Source: Liolophura sinensis | Lineage: Eukaryota; Mollusca; Polyplacophora; Chitonida; Chitonidae | Reading direction: 5' to 3' | DNA length: 64,000 bases | Assembly: GCF_032854445.1 (NCBI RefSeq) | Contig: NC_088301.1 | Coordinates: 40,227,187 to 40,291,186, forward strand | Shown: positions 14,649 to 25,827 of the stretch, piece after piece | Numbering within the stretch: the first letter of the stretch is position 1 | How the letters are laid out: each line of letters begins with the position of its first letter | Made by a program: the position numbers and the translations under genes | The notes under the pieces: generated by a model | What the model saw: the letters and a program-made list of their open reading frames with translations, nothing else | The model's database searches: none | Told to the model about the DNA's origin: nothing

Positions 14649-16636
14649 AGGATTTCAGGATATGTCAAGTGCGCGGAATATAAGCTTGTATATGCTATAC
14701 ATATTTATCATTCTAGTAACTGGAACTATAATGTTGGGTTACGTGCAATACCATGGCGGGAGGCGACTGCGGGTGACTACGGGTGAAATTCAACACTGAA
14801 ATGAAAATAAGCAAACCTCAGAAAGTAAATCATAAAAATGAGTTTAGTATTTCACATCCGTCCAGATGACCGCCAGCCAGGACTAAAATATAAGAGAGGT
14901 GCGACTGAGTAAATATATTTGTGTATATATATATTCATACCGGTATGGTTTGTGAGAAGAAGGAAAATAAGATACCAGCAATGAATCTCGAGCATGATGT
15001 ACAATTTGTATAATTTCACAGATACTGATATGTTTATAGCCCAAAATGATAATCCTTTAAATAAACTGCAAACTTTGTCCCAGATCTGGGTAGTGCAAAG
15101 ATATATATATATAGGTAAAGGTATAGTAGTAGTATGTATTGGTTGTACGTATATACCAGGTAGCTGGTTTATATAGACGTAAACTACTGTTCTGGTTCAT
15201 AGTGAGAGAGACTGATAGCGACACTGTCAAAGTCCACGTGTACTGCGTTAATTAAGGCCCTGTCACAAGAGAGGCATGGCTAGGTCAGCCTTAACTGTGA
15301 ACTTGGCTGATGACTTCACAAAACCCATGTCCCTAAGTTCCTTTCAAAAAAGGTCCTTGATCATGGGCATTTTGTTAGATTTCATCTGAGGGAATAATAC
15401 CCATTGCATTTAGTGTTAAACAATTAGAGGAGCCACATTGTTTGTTACACTGTGAGAAAAAATGAGAATTAATTTTCAGTCTTCATGTATAAGCCCAAGC
15501 TTAAGTTACCCCCTTTCCTAATCCAATAGGATTTTTAAAGTTGTTCGGTGCGGAAAACATTATGATAATTAGGCTGGGATTAACGTGATGACAACTGCAT
15601 GAAAAGCTGTTTAAGCTCTGTATTTACCAAGTTGATTCTCGTCATGAATGTGGCTATAAGGGGTATCTCGTGGTATTGCACTGTCCTGTTCTAAAGGCTG
15701 TAAATGATAGAACAGAAAGGCAATTCTCAACGACATATACGTATATATTGCTATAAAACAACTCGAAACAAAATGATTGTGCCTTTAAATAAACAGTGTA
15801 TATATACATATATATACATATATATACTTCCACTCGCTTTGCCGTATGTCTTACTTTATTTCACCATCTTCTGGAAAACGTTTTGCAAACATTGCCGTGC
15901 GCATCTGTTCATATACTATATTTGCTTGTGCCCCACCCCTCCCCTCCCCTCCCACGGTAGGAATTTGATCTGTTTTCGGGTAAAAGAAACAATCATGTAT
16001 CATTTATACGATCCAACTTCACACTTAAAGAGATGAAAAAAGAACGCTAAAGTTGTCCAATTCTTAAGCAAGATAGTAATAAATATTATGTGCTAAAATG
16101 CATGTGCCTGTGGCGTCACAAAAAGATTAAACATTTGTAACCAATGAGTGGAACATCAGGTTGACCTTATTGCAACATTATCGATTATGATTGGTCAAAT
16201 GCCTGCTCTTAATTGACAGTTCAGAAAAGTCTATTAGGATGTAAATCCAGTTCATAAGCTTCGCCAGAGCTATACATATGTACTTCACAATTCGTTTTGT
16301 TTGCTAACAATAAAGTCACTGTCAATGCTTCATTTCCCATGCCATACTCAACAGGTACAACTTTACAGGACTTAAAATATCCAGAACAGCTTGAAGATAT
16401 TGCGAAATAAGATCGTTCCTTTGTGACTCCGTTGAGTAGGGCATTTCCAGGAATTGGCTTTTCTCGTACGTGGATACACGGCGAATTGTGCAAGCTTAAG
16501 GCTTGTTTTCATATCATGCATACACCTGACCTAAGAACAGAACTCGATCACATGTATTTTGAAAAACATCACATGGCCATGAATGCGTAGAACCTCACAA
16601 GGCAAGTATAAACTACTTTGTCATCGTCTGTGTATT

Positions 16637-16640
<4 letters not shown>
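14649..16640. other. No gene recognised
   Basis: AT-rich sequence with interrupted tatata tracts (15796-15827) and the C-rich tract at 15929. Open frames are short and low complexity. Confidence 0.7.
15929..15953 (+). repeat. C-rich polypyrimidine tract
   Basis: gccccacccctcccctcccc followed by tccc: repeated CCCT blocks, a pattern seen in nuclease-sensitive promoter elements, but with no gene beside it. Confidence 0.8.

Positions 16641-16734
<94 letters not shown>
16641..16734. repeat. (TA)n then (GT)n microsatellite
   Basis: About 80 bases of uninterrupted TA dinucleotides (16641-16720) followed by seven GT units (16721-16734). This compound TA/GT array produces false open frames of YIYIYI on both strands. 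Confidence 0.98.
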
Positions 16735-17076
16735 CAATGCGCAGCCACGTGTGACGAACTGCCGTATCATCGTCCTCAAAAATATTCTGCGTAGTAGATA
16801 TAAATGTATATACATTCATGTGCACACCGCGTGTACGCTTAGTTCCCTGCTAGACGAGGCTGAGCGGAAATCTTTGTTTATAGCCTGAAGCGGGGTCAGT
16901 ACCCGGAAGAGCCATGCACACACCGGTAACTCTCCCCCGAAAATCTCTGACTTCCTCCCAACAAATTCGCTGTCGTAAACCTGGGAACAGTGTTGTCAGC
17001 GTTAATCTTACAAAATAATACATACAGTCAAGAGAAAACGGGGATGCACTTTCTACCTCTGTCTCCATTTGCTTCA

Positions 17077-17237
17077 GTTTATGTTATTTATTTATTTGGT
17101 GTTTACGCCGTACTCAAGAATATTTCAATTACACGACGGCGGCCAGCATTATGGTGGGAGGAAACTGGGCAGAGCCCAGTAGAAACCCATGACCTTCTGC
17201 AGGTTGCTGCCAGGCCTTCCCACTTACGGCCGGAGAG
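17077..17237 (-). mobile_element. SINE family A, head-less copy with 11-bp TSD
   Basis: The body and tail match the copy at 14437-14636, including 'gccgtactcaagaatatttc' and 'ggccagcattatggtggga' on the plus strand. The tRNA-like head is missing: the copy stops at 'ggccggagag' and the target duplication catttgcttca follows directly (17066-17076 and 17238-17248). It therefore inserted in this short form and was not truncated later. The end point is the same as in the copy at 25643-25815. Confidence 0.9.
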
Positions 17238-17956
17238 CATTTGCTTCAATGATTGGCATATTAACAGCATGGGATAAAGAATGTAAGTCAATACTTTTAT
17301 TGCTTGTGGGCATGAAGAGAGAGAGTGAAATACAATGGTACTGAAGGGGAGATGACAAAACAAAGCCAAACCAACTTGTTCAAGGCATTTCATTGCACAT
17401 GGTCTTATCATCCTGACTGAATTTGGATATTAGCACAAATGAATCAGTAAGTCTTACATTCGTAAATCTGTAATATACATGGCTTTCTCGGATACCGATA
17501 AATGGTTTTGTCATATTGTATGAAAACCCATTATAAACATATATAATATATACAGAACTATGTGGAAACATCTAACTATAGACACACCCTGCATGATGAT
17601 TTAGATAGAACTTGATGCATTTCACATATACAGTACATACCTTACATACAAATTCCGTGCAAAGTTTTCATGACGAACCTTATATTTGCCTGGCAGGCAC
17701 ACACATATTTAAATGCAAAATATTTACTCGTTTTTTAAAAACTTTTATTAAGATAATATACATCCATGTATATATTTCTAAACATAACTCCACACAACTC
17801 ATTTTTCACTTGATTTTTAATAACTATTGATTATAACTCACTAAAAAGCATAGAGTAAAAAGCAAAAGATAACATGTCAGTAGACCCTACTCTTGTCATT
17901 GCTTTACTGTTTATATCAGTATCCATAAACAAATGTATATATGTATTTATGTATGA

Positions 17957-18161
17957 TAGGGGTTTAACATCGCACTTGTCTTCTTGTGCTGCTGCCACTG
18001 AAGTATCATGCCGAATACACCAGGCATGACACCCCACCCAGACACGGACCGAGCAGTCATGTTTTCTTGCTTAAACCTCTCAGTAGCGAGCGCCAATTGA
18101 GACAGCAGAAAGTACCATCTTTAAAGTCTTTGGTATGACCAGCCCCGGGTTTGAGGCGAAC
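17957..18161 (-). mobile_element. SINE family B copy, antisense and diverged
   Basis: The plus strand reads 'ggggtttaacatcgcacttg', 'gtgctgctgccactgaagta', 'accatctttaaagtctttgg' and 'ccccgggtttgag', which parallels 59754-59914 in order and spacing. The tRNA-like A box is not recognisable at its end, so the head is truncated or decayed. Confidence 0.75.
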
Positions 18162-18395
18162 TATGAATACATGTGCGTATACATTTTTTTATCGAACTAA
18201 GATGGTTACCCCAAGCATACATACATATTAAGTGGGGTGTGGCATAAGTGCTATATGGAAATAAAACAAAGAGCCCCCCCCCCCCCAAGAAAAATCGAAA
18301 CAAAAAGAGAAAAGCAGCAATAACAATAACCAAGTACCAGCATACTAGATAATATCATTGAATTACGACCGCAGCGTGGATAAAGGTCGTCATGT

Positions 18396-18433
18396 GATTC
18401 TCGATTCCACTGATTCTCGATTCCACTGATTCT
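18396..18433. repeat. Short tandem repeat, 16-bp unit
   Basis: gattctcgattccact occurs twice in tandem (18396-18411, 18412-18427), followed by a partial third unit gattct. Confidence 0.9.
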
Positions 18434-19226
18434 TATTATGGTGGTTATATACGCCTAGGCTATACAATACACCCACATGATTGGCGATCGCGTACGTGTG
18501 TCCTATACCATATACGAATAATGACCGAACTACGTGCTCACAGGTCTCCTCATATGTGGATCTAATTCTCTACGGCGACTTGCTTAATGCCTTCGAGGAG
18601 GTAAAGGTATTAACCATGGTCAACAAGTTTCAACAAATCAAGAATTTGTGGCTCTGGTATAGAATTCACCAGATGAAGGCAGACATTCATTATAGGGATT
18701 GGGTTAACCTGTACAGTCTAATCCCTTTAGAATTAAATGGTCAGAGTGTAAGAATCTATATAAGTTCTTGTGGCTCCAACACTTGCGGAGTACACATTTT
18801 TTGTGGCACATAGAACTAAGATACACTGTTTATATCCTAGACATAGCGGGTTTAGCTGGTGCGCCAGTTGAATATTCCATATGTAAGTCAAGCCCATGCA
18901 CGCACCCGATATACACCCATGTATTTGGGAAATCCGGACAGATTTATGAAAACATCAGGAGAATTTGGTGTACCTAAAGTGGCATGTGTACAGCTTATGT
19001 TTACACTGACCTCCTGATACTATACGGTTGTGAATTGGCGGGCACAAATTGAATGGGCATCGTAAGAGCATACCGGTACATTCTGGTAACCCTCAAGTTT
19101 TCAATCACACCGTTAACATGGTGCAACATATATACAAAAACGTGACAAATTGCAGAGAAAGATAAGTATGCCACCCCATGAACCATGTGCTCGTTTACCA
19201 CCATTTTGTTTTTACTTCATGCAGAA

Positions 19227-19311
19227 TATTTTATTTATTTATTTGACAAGCGACGGTGGCCAGCATTATACTGGGAGGAAAGGTGGCAGAACCCGGGGAA
19301 ACCCATGACCA
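19227..19311 (-). mobile_element. SINE family A, short truncated copy
   Basis: Tail (ttttatttatttatttgac) joined directly to 'gcgacggtggccagcattat', with the usual 'gtactcaagaatatttc' segment deleted, ending after 'aaacccatgacca'. Flanks ttcatgcagaa (19216-19226) and ttcatacagaa (19312-19322) form an 11-bp target duplication with one mismatch, so this copy too inserted in truncated form. Confidence 0.75.
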
Positions 19312-19758
19312 TTCATACAGAAGAAACAAGTGTCCTCGTTACGTTGGTACCTGACTTTAAGGAAAATGCATGGAATTGTTTGTAGGCATTGGATTCATAT
19401 AACGTAAAATGCTGACTTTGTACACTGATATTGGCACTTCTGTGAAAACAAGAAAACAAGCCTAACCTTTGGAAAATGCATGCTAACGAATGTTGGAATG
19501 AACGCAAAGACTTCAGAAAATTTACAATATTCTTTTTAATGAAGCACACACTGTATAGCATCTTAAGACAGGAGACGTCGGAAATGTAAATGCGCGTTTT
19601 TATGGTGCGTATAAAACGGAGCAAAATTGATGCTTAGAGAAAACCTGGTGTCATCTATAACACAATGTATATCATGTTCCCTTTCCTATGTTTGATTCCG
19701 CTTATTTTATGGACAGTTATGGAAAACTGACGCTTGCAGTCTCCAGACCAATTATATT

Positions 19759-19837
19759 CATTTATTTATTTGATTGGGTTTGCCCAGGGAAAACCCACGA
19801 CTACCAGCGAGTTGTTGGCAACCCTCCCATGCACGTA
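19759..19837 (-). mobile_element. SINE family A fragment with internal deletion
   Basis: The tail and start of the body (ttatttatttgattgggttt) join directly to 'gcccagggaaaacccacgac', skipping about 100 bases of the normal body, then continue with a form of the 'ggttgctggcaaccctccca' segment. No clear target duplication is visible. It lies about 450 bases from the copy at 19227-19311 in the same orientation. Confidence 0.7.
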
Positions 19838-21147
19838 TCGCTTGAACGGGACTTTATCTCACAGGGACCGTCTTGGTCGTATCAGATATAGTGTGTAATC
19901 TTTTTCGTTGTATTTAAAAGGGCTTAAAATGTCACGGTCAAACAGTGTCTACATTTAGTTGATTAGTACATAATGGGGAATCTTTCTCGTTAAAGCATTT
20001 AGCTTTAAAGGTGTGCCTTTACAATGGCGATGTTTTGCTGGCATGAGCCGTTGAGTGGGCTCACTGAAAATATACACATTGACCTTAACGTCATTTCATC
20101 AGCTCACCAAGGAAGAGATTATATGCATTTAGTTTACTGCGTACATCGCCGGCCAAGCCGAGTCGGTTTTATCATTAAAACACGCCCATGGGAATTGAGC
20201 CAACATGTTGCTATGGTTCCGTTTAACTGTAACTGCCTGTAATTGCCAATACAGGCAATATCTGGTTAAAAACCAGTTGGAAATGAAGCTGGAATTATCT
20301 CTACACCTCAGCCTAAATGGAATTGATTGAAATGAAATGCCTCACGTTTTAACATACGTGGTCCGGTTTTGATTGAGACCTATAGGATTCTCTGTTTTAT
20401 TTGAGAGATCTCGGCAAGGTCGTGTACAACGTTACTGTGTGACATTACTCAGTACTGCCATCCACCCACGCGAGATGACTTACTTTCCACGTCGTGCTGT
20501 CGTCGTCGTCGCTTGTCGACAGAAAAGCTTATCATTGAAACCTCCACTTAGTTCTCGACCTGTCTATAACGCCTTCAAAGGGTTATTACACATAGATGGG
20601 CATACGGACATGTACTTCTTGACCACCTGAATAATCTATGTCTTTCAGATTAAGGCGTACACAACTGATCCCTGACATGTCCAATCGATATATACGTCAC
20701 CAAGTTCAACGGCCTATTGAACGGTCCATTCAACTTGGCACACCTTAATTTATGGCTACAAGTGCTCGCGACCGATTCCATAGCCCATAGGCCCCATCTG
20801 ACCTGAACAATATATATAACAATTATTGTGAAGCTGTAATGCGCAAGGAAGCAGTCCCACGCCTTATATTATAGGATTATTTTCGTCAAATAGGTGAAGC
20901 ATGTACCCATATATTCTTTGCTCTAATACAAAGTTACATACGTCCCATAGATGTGTTTAATTGATGGCGGTGGACTTTATATGTGGGAAGGAACCGTGGT
21001 GCTCTGTGTGGGTAATCTGCAGATAGTTGACAGGCTGTAAATGAATTTTAAAGTTTTTTCCAAATATGACATGTCAAATGGTTATATGCAAATGCATGGT
21101 CATATGAGAGTCGATTGTTCATACCGTCACCAAGGCCCCGGGAGCAG

Positions 21148-21215
21148 AGAGAGGTGGGTGGGGTGGTGGGGGGTGGTGGGGTGGGTGGGTTGGGGTGGGG
21201 GGGGGGGGGGGGGTT
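21148..21215 (+). repeat. G-rich tract with quadruplex potential
   Basis: Runs of GGG to a 17-base G run separated by single T or GT, on the plus strand. It contains far more than four G3+ blocks with short loops, which meets the usual G-quadruplex pattern. Confidence 0.9.
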
Positions 21216-21382
21216 AGGATACCCGTGCAGGCCTATGTATTTATTTATTTATTGTACTCCTTACTTACGATTATGTGACTTATTATATAACGTTAGTGAG
21301 GAATTTGTTTGAGGCAATAATGTTTTAATTAATGATGGTATATAAAGTTGCCATCCATTTACCAATTCGCAATATTCTTATG

Positions 21383-21426
21383 TTGCTCATACAGTAACAT
21401 ATACATACATGTTACTATATGAGCAA
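21383..21426. repeat. 18-bp hairpin with 8-nt loop
   Basis: ttgctcatacagtaacat (21383-21400) pairs with atgttactatatgagcaa (21409-21426), with one mismatch, around atacatac. It is too short for a typical miRNA precursor. It could be a tiny foldback remnant. Confidence 0.7.
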
Positions 21427-21683
21427 TACAGCACAAAATGAACTATTCATGAAGGTCAAACAGAATACATGTCTTAATTTCGGGAACCATCAGGAAAGGT
21501 CATCAGAAAAGATGGATGACTGTGTGCGTGGTGTTTGCGGGTGAGGGATTTAGAATGAAGCTGAGGGGGCGGGCTTTGGCATAGACCGTCAGTAATTTCC
21601 TGTCCCATGAGGCCTGTTTGCGAGAAAACGATGGCACAATGTGGAAATGTTGATGCCTATAAATGACATCTTTGTTTTTACAG

Positions 21684-21854
21684 ATACGGCCAGAGATGCA
21701 ATTTACAGATGTTTTTACAGATAAGTGTCCCAATGTAGATGCTACAGAGGAGATTTGGAATAATATGACGGCTTTGTATTCCATTTACAATAAGGAAATA
21801 CGTCATAGGTTTCAGAGTGACGAGTGGCCGGTGTTCATAGTCATCTCTCCATGA
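21684..21854 (+). other. Possible coding exon, unrecognised product
   Basis: A T-rich tract ending in an AG acceptor (tttgtttttacag, ending 21683) opens a frame reading IRPEMQFTDVFTD, then DATEEIWNNMTALYSIYNKE and DEWPVFIVISP, with a stop at about 21852. A second acceptor-like tttttacag occurs 37 bases downstream inside the frame. Composition (acidic and aromatic residues, few low-complexity runs) is exon-like. No matching donor or conserved domain is seen, and the opposite strand is also open here. It may be a terminal exon of an unseen gene or a chance opening. Confidence 0.2.
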
Positions 21855-24626
21855 CTCGGAAGGTGTCGGGAGAACTACAATCAGCCGGCACTCTAATGTA
21901 CAGAGCACAGGGCTTTGCTGGAAATAACCGAAGCGCGTTGTTTGTAAGCGTTCTGTCATTGACGCGCGACTTCAATCGATAGAGGATGGATATGTTGATG
22001 GGGGACAGCCTGTATGTGTAGGCTCATATACAAATAGCCGGGTGAATAAACCTATGAATCATTCACATTCAGTGAAGACAAGCTCCCTTATATGTTGTTT
22101 GACAACTTAAAGTGTCCGATAGTCCATCTGTACCTATACATCGTCATATTCAGTACATTCATCATTTCGTAACATGAATTTGTCCGGAAATGTTTGACAA
22201 GTCGTCGCTTTCGTAACAACTGTTCTTCTCCCATTGGCTCAACTATCTACATCTTTCGAATAACGGGGTTATATTCGTCGGGCCCAAAAACATGCAGCCC
22301 TCTGTCTCGGTACACATGCATCTATCCCAGAAATATGATTATTCCCTCACTGATTAACTGTATATGCATGTTTACATATATAATCTGGATCATGTTTACA
22401 TCATCTTGTAACGTATGGATTTGAATGATACATTAACTGGCTCTATATGTGTGCATACTTACATATACCACGTATAAAGAAGTTCACACATCTTCAAGAA
22501 CGAGACCTTCCCAACGCCAAAAGAAAAAAATATCGCCACCATCCACTGGATTTTCTCATGGTATCCTTTATTATTTATCTATTTTTTTTTTTAAACTAAG
22601 GGTGAGAAAAGTACGAAAGTCATGTTTATACTAGTCAAAGGTATTGCAAGTGCCCATTTATATAGGGCGTACCATTAAGTACAATATACAGTACATCAAT
22701 AATACATGCAGGCATAACCCCGCGGATAAGGCCATTCTATAAGAGATGGGAACTAATTCCCATTTAACCATAGTTGGGAACTAGTTGTCTTATCCGCTAT
22801 ATAAACAGCAACTATATATGCATGCTTGTGTCTATGAGTCGCTCTGATACAAGTTGTCTTTTGTAAGACCTTGATTAGGACAGGCAATTTCCATGCATTA
22901 TGTTTGGGATAGAGTGGACAACAAGCAGTGGATTAGAATAAGAGGTCTCTTCAACTCTATCCGATTGCTGCATCACACTAAGATCGGCCATTGGATGAAA
23001 ATGTTGTCACACGTGAAAAAGTGCGCCGAGGGTTTACTCCAGGCACTCCGGTGTCTCCCGCCCATACATCGCAGAATATACAATGTTGCTCATCTAAAGG
23101 TGATTTGAACAATGCCGGCCTTTTCTCTTTTGAATTTTTTTTATCTCTCTTTTATTCGGTATACAATGAAATACTGCTTACCATCTGTCACATTTCTCCC
23201 CTATGTTGTGCACTCGCTGTACTCACTATCATACAAAAAAGATACCCAGTGTCATCCCAGTTTCTTTTCACCTTTCTTCGCCTATTTTGGTGATAAGCAA
23301 TTAACCTTGTGGGAGAAGGCCAATGAAATACACCAGATAAAGGGAATTTTTAATATAGGCGATTTTCTCACCAAGAAAGCGTATGCTAAATTTAATGAAA
23401 TTAATCAGCTAAATGACATTAAGCCTTAAAAACCCAACAAACTGTGACACTAAGCGTGATGTGGAATGTATGCTCTACACGACCTGGTAAGCATATGGCT
23501 GGTTAAAGTTCACGTAATTTCTATGATGCTGTTTAAAAAAAACAGGACTCACGATACACGAATACAAAGGATATCTCAACTACATCAGTTCAGCGGAATA
23601 ACTACATGTGATTATAAAGAGAAGTTGCGTAGTACTATAGCACTGATTGAAGATGTCAGTTTTGTTAAATGCAGGAGGCATGATATAATCAAGTATTTGA
23701 CAAAGCGAAATATATGTATATATTGGCATACCTGATAAGGTTTACATATCCACGTGAATTAGTATACAATAAAAACACGCTAGCATAACTGATTTACATC
23801 TGTGAACGTTTACTCGTTTTCTAAATAAGTTATTCCTGCTGCTGATGTAGAAATGCCTGAAGTTTTTGTTTTTTTTAAATTTTTTTTATCATCTATAATG
23901 CATGCACACCTCTTGCAAAGTTACCTAAACCATAGCGGGCATGACCAGGAATTGTGTAGACTAGGCATGTGTAACACAGGATAACTGTTCGGTCCCACGA
24001 TTAGCCGACTAGTTTGTAACGGTTCAGTCAACCCGACAACGTCGACATAACGGGGCCCCGGGGTCCAAACAATACTGATGGTTGAAGAGTGGCCCCGAGG
24101 AAGCAACAGTTACAGCAGCCTGGGAATGTCAGACTTGCATGGGAGCGGCGGCTCGGTGAACTATCGGATCACATGGTCGCCTAGCTGTCACGAAACCTGC
24201 CCTCCAACTACGCGTTTGTCACCCTCCTCTCTTTGCTGGCCAAGCTTAATTTAATATAAAGCAACCCTGACGTGAAAGCGCCGGGAAAAATTGCCTCTAA
24301 GCGAGACTGTAGTTTTCAGATTTGGCCTACATGCTTAGGGAATGTCACGGAAAGTACTGTCTCATAGTGAAGAAAGCGGAAGTAATGTGAAAAGTTTATC
24401 AGCTGGAATGGACAAATACAGACATTTGTCACTTACTGCATCAGTTGCAAATGAGAAGAGCAATGCTGTTTTTAAAATCGCACGTAGCGTGTAGGCCTAT
24501 ATATAGGCCTATTATGTGTAGCCGGTCATGTTAACGTATAAAAGGCGGTTTCATATTTGGTGCGTTTCGTAATCCATGGTAAAAGATGTGTGCGTTGAGG
24601 TGTGCAGAGTACTTTCCTTGTACCGT

Positions 24627-24630
<4 letters not shown>

Positions 24631-24703
<73 letters not shown>
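24631..24703. repeat. (AT)n microsatellite
   Basis: Uninterrupted AT dinucleotides over about 73 bases. Open frames crossing it are artefacts. Confidence 0.98.
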
Positions 24704-24706
<3 letters not shown>

Positions 24707-25642
24707 GTATATATAAATAGTAAAACACGCTGGCAAAGGGACTTTGGATTGACGATCCCTTCAGGAATGTCAATTATGTGTTCACTCAGCCGTCTCACAA
24801 CAGATCATTATGTATCCTAAGGTTTGAGGCTCACACGTTCACACGCTCTAAATCTGTCTATTTTATGTAATTTTAGTAAGAAAATTGCACGTTGATGTGA
24901 ACTCTTATGTTATAGAAAAATGCAATATGATGTCTTCTGGTTGCGTGATCATGGGAGCCAGTGAACCTGCCTGCGTGTTTTAATCCATACAGATATAGAA
25001 CAATGCCAAAGAGTCGCATTTACTTACGAGATCATTTCTTCCCAGTTTTGTTAAGGTCGCATGTGTTTACAACATCAGCTCGGAAGATAATTAGGCACAT
25101 ATGCTTGAGTGTATGTGCGTGTTTATATGTTAATAAACAACATTATCACCATGGAAGCATTAGTGAACGCAGTTTTTATACTATATTACGCAAGGTCAGT
25201 TATAAGCGAACAGTCTTGGACAGTGGCAGCGTACAACCCTTGTAACCCTTTACATAAACAGACTTACTGTACGCATGGTTATCAATTACGTAGCTACCAT
25301 GGCAACACGTACAAGCATACATCTGCCAATTGCTATCCAGTCAATACCCTTAGACGTAGGTTTACCACAATGCAGTTAGTTTGCTGTAAACATGAACAAA
25401 GGCATCGCGCCTGCAACGTTAGTGTCAACACGTTACATCCAAAGGATAAAAACAGATAAGATTAAAATGGCTTGCAGTTAAAAGGAAAAACGTACTTAGC
25501 TTGTTTTGTGCAAGTTATGAAAGTCATATAGTAAAGGCTTCACGTAGACGTATTCGCGTAAATCATGGTTAAATGGATTGTAGGTAGATTATATATATCC
25601 AAAAGTGTTCTGGTCAGGTGCTGGTAAACAACGTGACTACAT

Positions 25643-25815
25643 TTTAATTATTTTTTTTATTTATTTATTTGATTGGTGCTTTACGCCATACTTAAGAAAA
25701 TTTCACTTAAGCGACGGAGGCTAGCATTGTGGTGGAAGGAAACCGGGCAGAGCCCGGGGGAAAGCCACGACCACCCGGAGGTTGCTGAAAGACCTTCCCA
25801 CGTACGGCTGGAGAG
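25643..25815 (-). mobile_element. SINE family A, head-less copy with 12-bp TSD
   Basis: Tail ttatttatttatttgattgg, body with 'agcattgtggtgg' and 'gggcagagcccgggggaa' on the plus strand, ending at 'ggctggagag'. Perfect target duplication acgtgactacat at 25631-25642 and 25816-25827. It lacks the tRNA head and ends at the same body position as the copy at 17077-17237. It carries a few substitutions relative to the shared sequence (e.g. 'catacttaag' for 'gtactcaag'). Confidence 0.9.
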
Positions 25816-25827
25816 ACGTGACTACAT

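Larger units (their letters stand above)
19838..24630. other. No gene recognised except the listed candidate exon and structures
   Basis: Apart from the G-rich tract, the 21383 hairpin and the possible exon at 21684, nothing is identified. The region 24000-24230 is relatively GC-rich without a recognisable product. Confidence 0.65.

Noticed and set aside
16583-16888. Open frames of alternating Tyr and Ile on both strands
   Set aside because: Direct translation of the (TA)n microsatellite; the same happens at 24.6, 28.7 and 31.4 kb.
21115-21312. Glycine-rich protein
   Set aside because: Frame exists only because of the G-rich tract; no support on either side.
21383-21426. miRNA precursor
   Set aside because: The stem is only 18 bp and no known miRNA seed was recognised; kept as a simple hairpin.
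23112-23429. 105-codon plus-strand frame with aromatic N-terminus
   Set aside because: Starts in a T-rich run that mimics a signal sequence; the rest shows no domain and no splice support.
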